DNA of 64,000 nt from Tetracentron sinense (GCA_015143295.1 CM026566.1:7241072-7305071); one strand, 5' to 3'. Shown: positions 1 through 11,500, numbered from the stretch's first letter. Made by a program: numbers and translations. Notes: a model not told the origin generated them from the letters alone.

Positions 1-139
1 GAAATCGAGTTCCTCGTGGAGCTTTTTTTTTTCTTTCGATCTCGGATGTTGGGTTGTTTTGTTTGATAATGGAACTTGTGTTCTCATGCCCGGAACCCTT
101 GCCATTGAATTTGGGTTAGTGAGCCATTATCATTTTGTT

Positions 140-360
140 GAGGAGCAATGCTAGGTCTACTTTCCTTCCCATCAACTTTTTCGTTTTGAGTGGTAGCCTA
201 CTCTCAAGGTCATTCCTACTCACATGAACCAACCACTTATCCAATATCACTTTTAAAGTAAACGCTTTTTCAGTGATCGAAGACTTTAACACAGAATTTG
301 GATAGGTGGTTGGTTCGTGTTGAGAGTAGTAATGGCATGAGAGTAGGGCTAGCACTCTTT
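140..360. mobile_element. Mutator-like MITE, degenerate copy
   Basis: The left end (GAGGAGCAATGCTAGG) and the reverse complement of the right end (AAAGAGTGCTAGCCC) match each other imperfectly. The interior contains inverted copies of an 'accaaccac..atcc' block, also found in the element at 1098-1256, so both belong to one family. The flanks cattttgtt and cgttttacg are only a weak 9-bp target-duplication match, which fits an old insertion. There is no coding capacity. Confidence 0.5.
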
Positions 361-1088
361 CGTTTTACGAACAAGAAAACAAAAAAAAAAAAAAAAAAAA
401 ACCAGCTTCTTGTGGAGCCTACCAAATTTTTTTTTTGTCCATAAAAATGGAAAATGGACTTAGCATTGCTCAAATTTTTATACTTTATATTGGAAGATTG
501 CAATTATAGAAATGGTATATCTCCAACCCGTTCTATAAAGGAGTGGAAAAGAAAATCACGAACCCAACACGGTAAGGACTGTTCAACCTGAAGTTGCTAA
601 CATATTTAAAATAAGTGATATTTAAATAAATAAATTATTATTTAAATTGTAACACATTTAAATGAAAAATTATTCTTACCTAACTAGTGGAACTAACTTG
701 CGGGTGTGAAAGGTTTGAGCTTTGTGTGTCTGTGGGAGAGAGAGGGAGGGAGAGAGAGAATTAGAAATTCGCACGTGAAAGGTTCGAACTTTGTGTGTGA
801 GAGAGAGAGGGAGATAGAGAATTGGAAAGGAGAGAGAAAGTGAGGACATGGGAAGGAGGGATAGGACAGTGGAAAAAGAGAGGGATTTAGGAAAATGACA
901 TATTTAAACTAAAAATAGAATTAAATCATTTTTAATTTTAAGGGTATTTTTGTCATTCTAAAAATATCAATCAACACCATCTACCCCTCATTCTCTCATT
1001 ATAATAAATGCATGTAGGGGGAGAGAGAGAGAAGAGAAGAGAAGAGGGACCCTAGTGAGGGCATTTCGAAAAGAAAAAAAAAAGGATT
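361..1088. repeat. Gene-free AT-rich stretch with poly-A and GA-rich repeats
   Basis: No gene is seen. It holds an A run near 380-400, a direct duplication of about 75-80 bp around 700-830 (each copy has a 'tgaaaggtt..gctttgtgtgt' type core followed by GAGAGAGAGGGAG), and a GA-rich microsatellite at about 1018-1048. The rest is AT-rich, without recognisable protein-coding content. Confidence 0.6.
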
Positions 1089-1097
1089 ATTTTGGAT

Positions 1098-1256
1098 GAG
1101 GAGTGCTAGCCCAACTCTCAGTCAACCTTTACTCTCACCCTCTACCAACCACCTATACACTTTGTAATGATTAAAGTATTCTCACCAAAAAAAGTGGATA
1201 GGTGGTTGGTAAAGGGTGAGAGTATGGCTTGATTGAGAGTAGGGCTAGCATTCCTC
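1098..1256. mobile_element. Mutator-like MITE with perfect 9-bp target duplication
   Basis: This 159-bp element has terminal inverted repeats GAGGAGTGCTAGCCC and GGGCTAGCATTCCTC, continuing inward through 'aactctca' and 'tgagagta'. It is flanked by the exact 9-bp direct repeat ATTTTGGAT (1089-1097 and 1257-1265). A 9-bp target duplication is the hallmark of Mutator superfamily transposition. The element is non-coding and would need a transposase in trans. It is the better preserved relative of the copy at 140-360. Confidence 0.85.
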
Positions 1257-1448
1257 ATTTTGGATATACAACTTGAGGGATATTTTGATTAAAAAAATCG
1301 TGAGGGACACGTTGCTTATAGAAATATGACGTAGGGACATTTTAAGAACTAAAAAGCTTTAGAGACATTTTGAGCATAGTAAAGAAAGAGGGCGAGCGAG
1401 GCCTTGGCGAGACATTCTTCTTTCAAAGGATTTTGCCAAGAGAGAGAG

Positions 1449-2616
1449 GAGTCCGGTTACGTCACTGAGGTCACCATGTGTCCCTTTTAACACTCCTTAA
1501 CTGTGATTAAGATTCACCCACCCCTAGGGTTTACCCACTTATTCTTAGTTTTTAGAAAAATAAAATAAGGGGAAAATACCTTTACACCCCTTGAGGTTTG
1601 ACGAAAATACACAGACCCCTCAGTTTTCAAAAAATACATTAACTTTACTTTTCAAAATAATGACACTTACACCCCTTCCGTCAGTCAACTGACAGACTTG
1701 CTGATGTCATGTAATAAACTCTATAAAATTCTAAAATTACCCCTTGAATCATTTTGGGAAACATACATTTACATCCCCTGAGGTTTGACGAAAATACACA
1801 TAGACCCCCTGAGGTTTGATGAAAATATACATAGACCCCTCGAGGTTTGATAAAAATACACATAGACCTCCTCAATTTTGAGAAAATACATTAAGAACCC
1901 TTACTTTGCAAATCCAACAATTACAATGAATTAGAAGTATTATTGGTGGCTAGTGGTGAAAAATCTAGGACTCAGGTTCTCAATTAAGTAAGAGATCTAT
2001 GAACAGTGGCCTAATTACAATGAATTAGAAGTTTCTCTAATTCATTGTAATTAGGCCACTGTTCATTGTAATTAGGCCTTTTAATTCATTGTAATTAGGC
2101 ATCTGTTCATAGATCCTGTACTTAATTGAGAATCTAAATCCTAGATTTTTTCACAACAAGCCACTAATAATACTTCTAATTCATTGTAATTGTTGGATTT
2201 GCAAAGGGTGCCTACTGTATTTTATGAAAATTGAGGGGGTCTATGTGTATTTTCGTCAAACCTCAGGGGTCTATGTGTATTTTCGTCAAACCTCAGGGAG
2301 TTTATGTGTATTTTATAGTTTATTGCATGACATCAGCAAATCTGTCAGTTGACTGACGGTCAACTGACGGAAGGGGTGTAAGTGTCATTATTTTAAAAAG
2401 TAAGGGTACCTAGTGTATTTTTTGAAAACTGAGGGGGGCTATGTGTTTTTTTGTCAAACCTCAGGGGGTGTAAATGAATTTTCCCCTAAAAAATGAAAAC
2501 AAATTTAACCATAGGAGTTAGTGAATTTTAACCAAGGCTTAAAAAAATAATATTAAAAAAAAAACCAAGAATAAGTGGGTGAACCCTAGGGATGGGTGAA
2601 TCTTAACCACAGTTCG
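1449..2616. mobile_element. Foldback element I, split by a Harbinger-like insertion
   Basis: The left arm (about 1449-1565) starts GAGTCCGGTTAC and runs through 'gggtttacccacttattc'. Its reverse complement is found at about 2560-2612 ('aataagtgggtgaaccctaggg'), which makes a long inverted repeat. Arm sequences matching element II (2617-2894) show they are one family. The outermost part of the right arm is missing. The element is non-coding and is interrupted at 1569-2486. Confidence 0.6.
1569..2486. mobile_element. Harbinger/Tourist-like long-hairpin MITE, 918 bp, TAA target duplication
   Basis: The termini are GGGGAAAATACCTTTACACC and, inverted, GGGGAAAATTCATTTACACC, flanked by TAA on both sides (1566-1568, 2487-2489). 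Most of the element is one inverted repeat: the left arm runs to about 2030 and the right arm starts at about 2035, with only a short loop rich in 'attcattgtaattaggc' repeats. The arms include repeated 'cctcaggggtctatgtgtattttcg' type units of about 30 bp. A TAA/TTA duplication is typical of PIF/Harbinger MITEs. A transcript would fold into a hairpin of about 450 bp. Confidence 0.72.
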
Positions 2617-2894
2617 AGTCTAGTTACACCCTCGAGGTTGCCAGCTGTCTCTTTTGATACCCCTTAACTATGGTAAGATTCATCTACCCCTAGAGTTCAC
2701 CCACCTATCCTTGGTTTTTAGAAAAAAATATTAATTTTTCAAAACCCTAATTAAAATCCACTAATTCCTAAGGTTAATTTTTTTTTTCTGAAGTCCAAGG
2801 ATAAGTGGGTGAACCCTAATAGTGAGTGAATCTTAACTGGAGTTAAAGAGTGTTAAAAGGGACACATGGCGACCTCAATGGTGTAACCGACTCC
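2617..2894. mobile_element. Foldback element II, same family as element I
   Basis: The left part (2617-2725: gttacaccctcgaggttgcc, then 'gattcatctacccctagag') is the inverse of the right part (2790-2894: 'aagtgggtgaacccta' to gtgtaaccgactcc). A loop of about 70 bp is AT-rich. It adjoins element I and shares its arm sequence. It is non-coding. Confidence 0.6.
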
Positions 2895-4260
2895 AAGGAG
2901 TTCAGATATAACCGTAGAGAATTTCAAGCTTAATAGATAGATAAGTGAGGGTAGTATGGGAATCAAGCGAACACTCAGTCCAGATATACAAGAAGATGAG
3001 ATAAGAGCAAAGGGTAGTTTTGGAATTACAAAAAGATTCAATCAACGTTTGAACAAGGGCATCCACTTTATATTACTAAAGATAGTAGATAGTTACAGGG
3101 TACTACTACAACCACACCAACATTTTCTACTTATACATCAAACTTAAAATTAATGCTACTCTTCTAATCTTCTCATCTCCGGCTAAAGACCTGGCAACCT
3201 CTCTTGTTTTCATGGCAAAAAAAGAGAGGATTTGTTTTCAGTAAATGATCCATGATGTTTCTGTGGGCAGTGAAATCTCATTGCCCGCAAGGCGGGTGTA
3301 TGGTACACCTGCTCGCACCAAATCACCACCCAGGAGTGGGCGGTTGGGCTATGCACGTGCCAAAGGCACGTACACTAGGGCAATGATGCCCCACAAACAC
3401 TCTTCATGTCAGTCCTCATAGACTGACACGTGGTTAGGGTTTGCCCTTACGGACAAACCCCATTTTAAGCCCCTACGGATAGACTCCATAAGTCCATCCG
3501 CGGGCTAGTCAATGGCTAGCCTGGTCTGCGGCTATAAATGACCACGGACATGACCCAGATCACGGGCAGGACCTATGGTGTCATCCTTTCTTTGTCCACA
3601 GACTAACCAAGGTCAGTCCTTGGTCCGCTTCCCAAATAGATTCTGGACCTGGGTTATATTTACCCCTAGCTGGTAGTTAGTATTTGACTGCCACATGGTA
3701 CAGAATCCCTGATAAAAAAGGACACTCTACCAGCTTTAGGGATCCTAAGATAGAGATCCGATTTTCTTCCCCAATAAAAGAGTGCCATATGGCACCGCAT
3801 CCGAAAGGAGGAGTAATCTCTCCCCTTTTCTTGGAAGATAAGATTCTTCCTCTTTTTAGGAGGAAGGTCTTATCCTCCTAGGTTCCCTAAAAAGGAAAAC
3901 TAACTTAGATTCCTTTAAGAAAAAAGATTTCTAATCGTACTAGGTTTCCCCAAGATAAGGGAAACCAACTGTCAAAAGATAGATGTCTCTCTAAAGGGAG
4001 ACAATCTTTTTGACCCCTAAAAATAGAGAGTCAAAGGGGAGTCCGAAAAGGAGTCTCCAAAAGCTATAAAAAGGGAATTTCTCACAAGAAACTCCCACGA
4101 AGAAGAGAACCCACGAATTACATAGCAATAATTCGGGGAGAGAGAAGAAAAACTTTAATTTTCTTTTTCCAAGAAAACAACAATCAAAGAGGAAGAAGAA
4201 TTGGACAAATAAAAGCGAGAAATTCATACAAGGTTTTTGGGCTCTGGAGGTGCAAGTTAG
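2895..4260. other. No gene; unassigned GC-richer block, possible LTR remnant
   Basis: About 2895-3230 shows nothing recognisable. From about 3240 the sequence is GC-richer, with self-complementary patches ('cccgcaaggcggg', 'gcacgtgccaaaggcacgt'). A TATA-like gctataaaaagg lies at about 4063-4074, followed by an A-rich leader-like stretch. The style resembles the block at 12966-13886 on the other side of the LINE. The two could be halves of one old LTR element opened by the LINE, but I could not find a target duplication to prove it. Confidence 0.3.
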
Positions 4261-4320
4261 CATAAGTTTTTTTTAGGTGCATGTTAGCAAACAACCTTGC
4301 ATTCATTTTGCTAGGGTTTC

Positions 4321-5030
4321 ATGGAAAACCCTAAGGCTGCCGGCGGTGGGGAGGGAGGCTCCTCTTTCCGGCTGCCAATCCCTCCCCTCTCATTTGCGGA
4401 AATTGTTGGAAAGCCTCCTTCTAGGTCTTCTTCCTCTACACCTCTAAAGAATCCATCTTCTTACAAGGGAGAACCTGCTATTTTCTTCTCCGAGGAAAAA
4501 AACTCTTTGTTAGCCGAGCCACATGCCTTAGCTTTAGTGGCAAAGTGCTCTTATGGCCGTCCCTCTCTTGATGATATCAGGATTCACATGAAGAAATCCG
4601 AGAGTCTTCCAATGGTTTTTTCAGTTGATATATTAGATTCGAGACATCTCCTGTTTCATTTTAGTTCGGAAGCTGATTTTCTAATGATTTGGATCAAGGA
4701 GGACGTGTATATCAAGGGCTTCTTATTTTGATTCTTTAAATGGACACCCTCATTCATTTCAGGGGCGGAATCCTCCATAGTTCTGAGCTAGTTGTGTTTT
4801 CCAAATCTCCCATTGCATTTATTTAATGAATCAGCTTTAGTCTCCATTGGAAATTTATTCGGAAAAGTCTTGAAAATAGATGGAGCCACAAAAAATCTCT
4901 CCAGGCCCAGCGTTGCAAGGATGTGCATTGAGACTGATCTTCTAAAGAAAAATCCGGATAGATTTTGGCTGGGACTGGGGAACCATGGGCGTTGGCAAGC
5001 GGTGGAATATGAAAAAAAGTTCTTATATTG
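4321..5030 (+). pseudogene. LINE ORF1, 5' part (nucleic-acid-binding protein)
   Basis: The ATG at 4321 opens a protein starting MENPKAAGG, with the plant L1 ORF1 signatures SFAEIVGKP, LVAKCSYGRPSLDDIR and LLFHFSSEADFL (DUF4283-type RNA-binding region). Translation stops at 4731. The family-typical continuation (LPLHLFNESAL, LSRPSVARMC, DLLKKNPDRFW) resumes in another frame from about 4795, so at least one indel and a stop separate them. The reading is then cut at 5030 by the solo LTR, inside the zinc knuckle. The product would coat LINE RNA in the RNP. It is clearly non-functional. Confidence 0.82.
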
Positions 5031-5334
5031 TGTAGAGCCCCAGACTTTTTCATGCTTAATACATGACACTTTCGTTGTCATTTTGCCTTTTTAAGAGGTA
5101 CAATTAATAAATAAGGAAGAATTTGGAAATTTCGAAATGTTCCTTTTCGAAGTACGAACACAACGCAAGTTGAATCGTCAAAATCGGATGAACGAGTCAA
5201 AAGATATGGCCAAAACAGTCTGAACCTGTAGGAAATCGTAGCTCGGTTATGCACTGAGGACGTAGCTCGGAAGGCACTAAGGACGTGCTCTGATGTCGTA
5301 CTCTGATAACGTATACTGTGTGCATCCGTTGTAC

Positions 5335-5450
5335 AGCTCACAATGGGTACGTTGTACAGCTCACAACGGGTACGTTGTATAGCTCACAACGGGTACGTTG
5401 TACAGCACAACGGGCACGTTGTACATAAGACAACGGACAACGGGTTCGGC
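5335..5450. repeat. Tandem repeat, about 25-bp units in solo LTR
   Basis: About four units of the form 'gttgtacagctcacaacgg' plus 'gtac' follow each other, decaying at the 3' side into 'gttgtacataagacaacgg'. They lie in the U3-like part of the solo LTR, directly before the second array. Confidence 0.75.
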
Positions 5451-5454
5451 ACCT

Positions 5455-5745
5455 TTCACAGTACAACGAGTTGGCACTGTTCACCGTACAACGAGTTGGT
5501 ACTGTTCACAGCATAACGAGTGGGCACTATTCACAGCACAACGAGTTGGTACTGTTCACAGCACAACGAGTGGGCACTATTCACAGCACAACGAGTGGGC
5601 ACTATTCACAGCACAACGAGTTGGCACTGTTCACCGTACAACGAGTGGGCACTATTCACAGCACAACGTGTTCAGCACTGTTCACAGCACAATGTGTTCG
5701 GCACTATTCACAGCACAATGTGTTCAACACTATTCACGGTCCTCG
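5455..5745. repeat. Tandem array, about 11 units of 25-26 bp, in solo LTR
   Basis: The unit is approximately CACAGCACAACGAG followed by TGGGCACTATT, with variants (TTGGTACTGTT, TGTTCAGCACTGTT). The 25-bp period is not a multiple of three, so all three frames read repeats such as QHNEWALFTAQR. Those open frames are a by-product of the array and not genes. The array replaces the palindromic box block present in the related complete element. Confidence 0.85.
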
Positions 5746-6654
5746 CGTCATTGCAAGAAATTCTAGTAAGGGTATTATGGTCTTTTGGTCGGTTCACTCT
5801 TACCTTAAGAGTTTAACCCGAGTCTTTAGGGCATCATTCGACACTTAGAGAGATTGGGAGATAAGAAGAGAGGAGAAGGCGATTCCTAAACCTAGGGTTT
5901 CCAGTTTGGAGAGAAATCAAAGGGTTTTGAGACCCTAGATCACCCCCAGTCCGGTTTTTCTTCAAGATCTCGGCTCAAGCACTTGTGGAGAGCGTTCTCC
6001 AAGCTAGGGCAGCAGCTACACAGTCGTTTGGAAGAGGGATTTCTTCCTCATCTCTTCAAGGTCGGTACTTTTTACTACCCTCCTAGTTATAGTTCTTCTT
6101 TCCCCTTCTTTTCTTTTGATTTGCTTTCATTTACACATGTGCTATGAGATGGATGAATGGTGAATGGTGAATGGTGAATGGAGATGGAATGGGCGATTGG
6201 ATGCCGATGGTTGTGTGTGATGAACAAATGGGGAAGGGCATTGTTCCAAATAATGAACATACATCTATGATTTGAGTAATCCCATCTAGAAAAGCTTGTT
6301 GTAGGGTAAATCCATAATGAACACACCATGTTTGATGAAATGCCAAGGTGAATAAAGTGAGCTGTAATTTAGTAAATGCATGCCTAATAAATTCTGAATA
6401 TTGCTAGGGTCTATGACAGTGTGTTTCCGGCTTTCCCTAAACGATATGAATATTACATTGCTCAATCATTGATGCTATATGTGTTGTGAAATTACCCAAA
6501 TGTCATCTTTAAATTTAAATGCAAGTATGTACACGGTTTCCATGAGCACGGCATGCATGACATGATTTATCGAGGTTTCCAAGAAGATGGATAGAGGTGG
6601 GGCATATCCTACGATATGTTTTACCTCGCTTTTCACAAGAAGACAAGAACCAAC

Positions 6655-6860
6655 ATTCCACGAGGGGTCTCCCCTCACTCACAAGTACATACATATCATG
6701 AAGAAGGGCCTCCCTTCCCTCGCAAGTACATCCATATCATGAAGAAGGGTCTCCCTTCCCTCGCAAGTGCATTGCATAAAGAAGGGTCTCCCTTCCCTCT
6801 CAAGGCATCTCTCAAGGCATCTCACAAGCGCATCTCACAAGTGTATCTCACAAGTTACAT
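6655..6860. repeat. Tandem repeats, about 38-bp units, in solo LTR
   Basis: Units containing 'gaagggtctcccttccctcg' plus 'caagtacatccatatcat' recur about four times, then shorten into 'aaggcatctca' repeats. The corresponding place in the complete chromovirus LTR holds a different, 53-bp repeat. This LTR segment is therefore a turnover hotspot in the family. Confidence 0.7.
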
Positions 6861-7171
6861 GATCACAAGCAAGCATGCATGACATGACACGAGATACAAG
6901 AACCAAGCAAGATAGACAAGACTAGTTTTCAAGCTCGAAAAGGGTACTTTAAGTCAAGTCAAGCGCACAATGTTTTCAAGGGTTTATCGGCTTTTATGAA
7001 TGTAGCATGATGAATTATATTGCTTTAATTCCTTGTATGATATGAATTGTTTCCGTCTGACATATATGAATTGCTCCTAACTATGTATTGCCATTTTTAT
7101 GCTATAATTGTGGGTTAGTATTTAGTACCCGCTGAGTATTCCATGCTCAGCCGTACTTCTTATGTCGGCAG

Positions 7172-7281
7172 GTTTTGAGGGAGCCGCTGCTCCATTTGAT
7201 GTTTGTGCTCCTGGTCCATGGGTGGAAGAGGAGTACGTCGAGGAGCCTTTGGAGGAACCTCCCGTAGAGGGTTATCTGTAG
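7172..7281 (+). other. Conserved micro-ORF in solo LTR (acidic peptide)
   Basis: The sequence after a possible 3' splice site ('cttatgtcggcag') reads GAAAPFDVCAPGPWVEEEY and continues acidic to a TAG at 7279-7281. The homologous LTR segment of the complete chromovirus (47949-48062, minus) encodes nearly the same peptide with no indel. A hairpin, GCTGAG..CTCAGC, lies about 25 bp upstream in both. There is no ATG directly before it, so it may be an exon, a regulatory RNA or chance. Confidence 0.35.
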
Positions 7282-7569
7282 GTGGTGTTAGATTCGGAGT
7301 GGATTAGCTGTGGGTGAGATGAGAGATATACATTCATGTATTTTGGCGGGTCTGTCCGCACTTTCTTTTGGTTTCCTTTGTATAAACTTGGATTTGTATA
7401 TACATAGAGGTTTGTTTAGACTTCCGCTGTGCTATGTTAGAGTATGTTTCCGCTGTTTATATCCTCTATTGTATATGCTCTATGGGTTTTGCAGGTTAGT
7501 TATCAAGTAAGTCATGATTAGTCGTCCAAAGTTCACTCTAACTCCTAGGGTGGGTTTTGGGTCGCGACA

Positions 7570-8586
7570 TATTGTCTTCACTGTAAGAAACTTGGTCACA
7601 ATGAAAGTTCCTGTATAGCGGGTTTCAAAGGAAGATCTAATCCTAAAGAGAATGAAGAGTGTCTAAAACTTAAGGATAACGATGTGGGAGCATCAAAGCA
7701 AATAAATAAACACTGGGTCGTGAAGCAGAATGCTCAAAAGCCAACTAATGAAGATTTTACAGATTTGGAAGGGCAAGTTCAGATCACCCAGAATGATATC
7801 TCGAATGCTAAAGCCCCAGATCTTATTAACAGATCAGAAAAACCAATTGGATCTCCAGTCTTAGTGCCTGCAGGTGATCCAGGTTATGATAATTTTCCAG
7901 TTTATGCTGGCGAGGCAGCAGTCCATACTTCTCCTTCAAGTATGTCTCCCTTATTGGATTCTAATGATTTAACGACAATGACAATGAACAATAGTTCTAA
8001 AGAGGACCATATAATTTCTGCTAACAAAAGTTTAGAGGTTAGAATGTTAGATTTGGTTTTGATTGAGGATAGGAATGATCCTTCTTCATCTAGTATTGAA
8101 GGTTTAAGGAATTCTTCTAATTCTATTAACTACTCATTGGCTGAGTCTTTCAAGAATGGAAATAATACGAAAACCAGTAATATTCTATCTAACTCTGAAA
8201 TTAAAGGATTGTGGTCTAATGCAAATAGACAGTCTAGATATAATTTTCATCAAACTCCCCATTATCGTATGTGGAAAAATTTGATTAATCATTTAGAAGG
8301 ACCCGAGATTAGTAATAGTTCGTACTTTAGCAATATTCTTTGGGAACATTCTCAATCTTGTGAATATCACTCTAATATAGTTCCATGCTTTTAAAGAAAT
8401 ATAGATTTTTTTAAGGAGGAAGGGAAAAAATTCTCTCAAAGGTTGCTAAGGTTTGAAATATTTTCTTCTTATAAAGGAGTTTGTAAGAATAATTCTAAAG
8501 GTAGAAAAAGTATGCTTTCTTCTGATAGAATTACTCGATCTAGATCTGTGATCCTTTCTTTGGCTTCCAATTCCATTAATGAATAA
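7570..8586 (+). pseudogene. LINE ORF1, 3' part
   Basis: After the LTR insertion the reading resumes as YCLHCKKLGHNESSC, a CX2CX4HX4C zinc knuckle of LINE ORF1 proteins. It continues as a low-complexity Ser/Asn-rich tail. A stop at 8392-8394 interrupts it. The same frame then runs to a TAA at 8584-8586 that overlaps the ORF2 start codon (8579-8581), a typical plant L1 arrangement. Together with 4321-5030 this is one broken gene. Confidence 0.78.
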
Positions 8587-11500
8587 CTTTTTTATTTAGA
8601 ATATTCGTGGTATTGGTAATTTAGCCTCTAAATCTAGATTAAAACAACTGATTTATACTAACAATATTATGCTTTTGGCTATTATGGAACCTAAAAAGAA
8701 TTTGAATACTCTTCATGAAATTGCACTTTTATCGGTATGGATAAGCATATGGATGCCCAATTTTTTCATCCTAAAATATGGTTGTTTTGGAAGAGTAATC
8801 TCCAAGTTAACTATGTTTCATCTACTGATCAAATGATTGTTGTTGATGTTTCCTCGATAGAAATTACACCAATAAGATGTGCTTTCATTTATGCTAAATG
8901 TACGAGTAGAGAGTGTATTTCTCTCTGGTCGGATCTTTGTGGTGTTTTCTCCTCTTTTACAAGTCCTTTTTCATTGGGGGAGATTTCAATGCTATCTCTA
9001 GTGTTGATGAAAAATTGGGAGGAAGAGATGTTAATATTGAATCCCTCAAAAATTTCAATAATATGATCAATGATTTGGGCATACTGGATGCTGGATTTAA
9101 TGATAATAAATTCACGTGGTGTAACAACCTAGAAGGATTGCATCGTATCTATGCTCGTTTAGATCGTATTCTTTTAAATGCTGAATGGAGTCTAAATTTC
9201 CCTCTTACCTCAATTACTCATCTCAACAGGTTAGCTTCCGACCATTCTCCTCTTCTTCTTGCTTTTGGTAAAGATAATAACAGAATTCCTTCTTATTTTA
9301 AATTTCAACAAATGTGGATTCATCACTCTTGACTTTCACCTAGTGGTTTTTGAATCCTGGGGTATTCCAGTTTATGCAAATCCTCTTATGTCCTTTTTAA
9401 AGCTTAAAAGACTTAAAATTTCCCTAAAAATTTGGAATAAGAATGTTTTTGGTAATATGTTTCAAAAAATTAAAGATTTTGATTCTCAAATTAGTTGCCT
9501 TGAGGTTGATCTTCAAAATTCTTGGGATATTGGGAAAGCTGCTCAATTAAATAATCTAAAAGATGAGATGCAATCTGTTCTCTTATACGAAGAAATATTT
9601 TGGCATCAAAAGTCCAGAATTAAATGGCTTCAAGAAGGGGGATAATAATACCAAATTTTTCCATATGGTCACTAATTCTAGGAGGGGAAAGAATTGCATA
9701 TCTCGGATTCAGGATTCTCAGGGTAACTGGTTAGAATCTAGGGAAGATATTGGTAATGCTGCGGTTAATTTTTTTCAAAAAGATATTAACCTCTTTTGAT
9801 TGTATAGTGGATCAAAATATCATTAATCATATTCCTTGTCTTATTTTAGATGCTGACAATAATTCTATCTCTATTCCTCCTTCTCTTGATGATATAAAAA
9901 ATGTTGTGTTTACTATGTCTGCAGATAGTGCTCCAGGTCCGGATGGTTTCTCAGGTCATTTTTATCAATCCTATTAGGACATTATTAAAAATGATCTATT
10001 TAGTGCTATATCTTACTTTTTTGCTCATGCAATTATTCCCAAAGCTATTAATGCCACTACTATAGCACCGATTCCTAAATATAGCTCTCCCTTGTCTTTT
10101 TCTGATTTCAGACCTATTAGTTTATGTAAATTTCTTTACAAGATCATATCTAGAATTCTGTCTGATCGGATTAGTATTTTACTTCCTAATATTATTTTTG
10201 AAGAGCAAAGCGGATTTGTTAAGGGTAGAAATATTACTGATAATATTAACCTTGCTCAAGAGATGGTGCAGGATATTGATAGGGCTATTCTAGGGGATAA
10301 TATCATATTCAAATTAGATATGTCCAAAGCTTATGATCGTATGGAATGAAATTTTATTATTGTTGTTCATAAGATGAGATTTAATAATGATGTTACCAGA
10401 TTGATTCAAGGTTGTCTTTATAACCAATCATTTTCTATTAATATTAATGGTAGTCTTCAAGGTTTTTTTCAGAGCTCTCGAGGTCTTCATCAAGGTGATC
10501 CCCTTTCCCCTGCTCTATTTATTTTAGCTGAGGAAGTTTTTAGCAAGGGCTTGAAAGCTATCTCTGAAAGACTAACTTTTAACTATAAGCTGGGGAGGTA
10601 TGGTTTTCCGATATCTCACCTTCTTTTTGCAGATGATACTTTAATATTTTGTAATGGTAGAACGCAAAATATTAAAAAAAATATTGAGTTTATTTCTTCT
10701 TATGAACTGTCTTTTGGTCAGTTGATTAACCGTGAGAAAAGTGCTTTTTATTGTTCTTCCAATCTTTCTAGAAAGAGAATTGGTGATATTTTTAATTGGG
10801 TTGGGATCCCAAAAAAAAATTTCCTTTTACTTATCTAGGAGTTCCCCTCTACAAAGGTCGTTTAAAAAATAGTTATTTTAATCGTTTAGTAGAAAAAGTC
10901 CTTAATAAGATTGAGGGATGGAAAGGTAGGTTCTTATCTTTAGGAGATAGACTTATTCTCATTAAGCATGTTCTATCTTCTATTCCTACACATTTGTTAG
11001 AAGGAATTTATGTCCCTAAAGCCATTACTGGTCTCATTGATTGATCCTTGGTTAATTTTTTTTGGACTAATAGAAGCGATTCTAAAAGGCATCATTGGAT
11101 TAATTGGAAGTCCTGTTCTCTCCCCACTTTTGAAGGTGGGTTGGGAATTAGAAAAATGCATGAATTTTCTTTAGCCTTTAGAATGCAACAAGCTTGGAAT
11201 TTATATCAACAAGATAATATTTGGTCAAAATTTTTAAATCTAAATTCCAATTCAAACACATTTGGTTTGCTTCCTCGAATCTGGGTTCTTCTGAATCTTG
11301 GAGAAATATTAGCAAAATCTATAAAGATGTGATTTATAAATCGAAGGCTTTAATTGGAAATGGTTCCAAAATTAATTTTTGGCTTGATTGTTGGTTTGGA
11401 GATTTTCCTCCTATTGATATTATTTCTAGTCCTCCTCATAATTTTCCTCTAATTTCGGATATTCTTGATGGTAATGGTTTGTGGGATTTTAGTTTGGTTT

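Larger units (their letters stand above)
5031..7569 (+). mobile_element. Solo LTR of a Tekay-like chromovirus, 2539 bp
   Basis: It begins TGTAGAGCCCC and ends GGGTCGCGACA, flanked by the 5-bp direct repeat TATTG (5026-5030 and 7570-7574). The same ends, reversed, bound the LTRs of the complete chromovirus at 47651-57572. Internal blocks match that LTR, for example 'aacctagggtttcca', 'aaggtcggtac' and 'ggagccgctgctcc'. There is no internal region, so this is a solo LTR left by LTR-LTR recombination. The upstream third differs from the full element: the ACCGATCG box block is absent and a 25-bp tandem array stands in its place. Confidence 0.9.

Noticed and set aside
2956-3147. Short open frame of 63 codons
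   Set aside because: No domain, no conserved relative in the window, and composition typical of chance in AT-rich DNA.
3991-4263. Phe-rich minus-strand frame of 90 codons
   Set aside because: Antisense to an A-rich leader-like region; low-complexity by-product.
5455-5745. Regular repeats resembling a CRISPR array
   Set aside because: Units are contiguous without unique spacers, in a plant LTR; this is an ordinary tandem repeat.
5398-5848. Three overlapping repeat-rich open frames (QHNEWALFTAQR type)
   Set aside because: They are produced in all three frames by a 25-bp tandem array inside the solo LTR, with no start context or homology.
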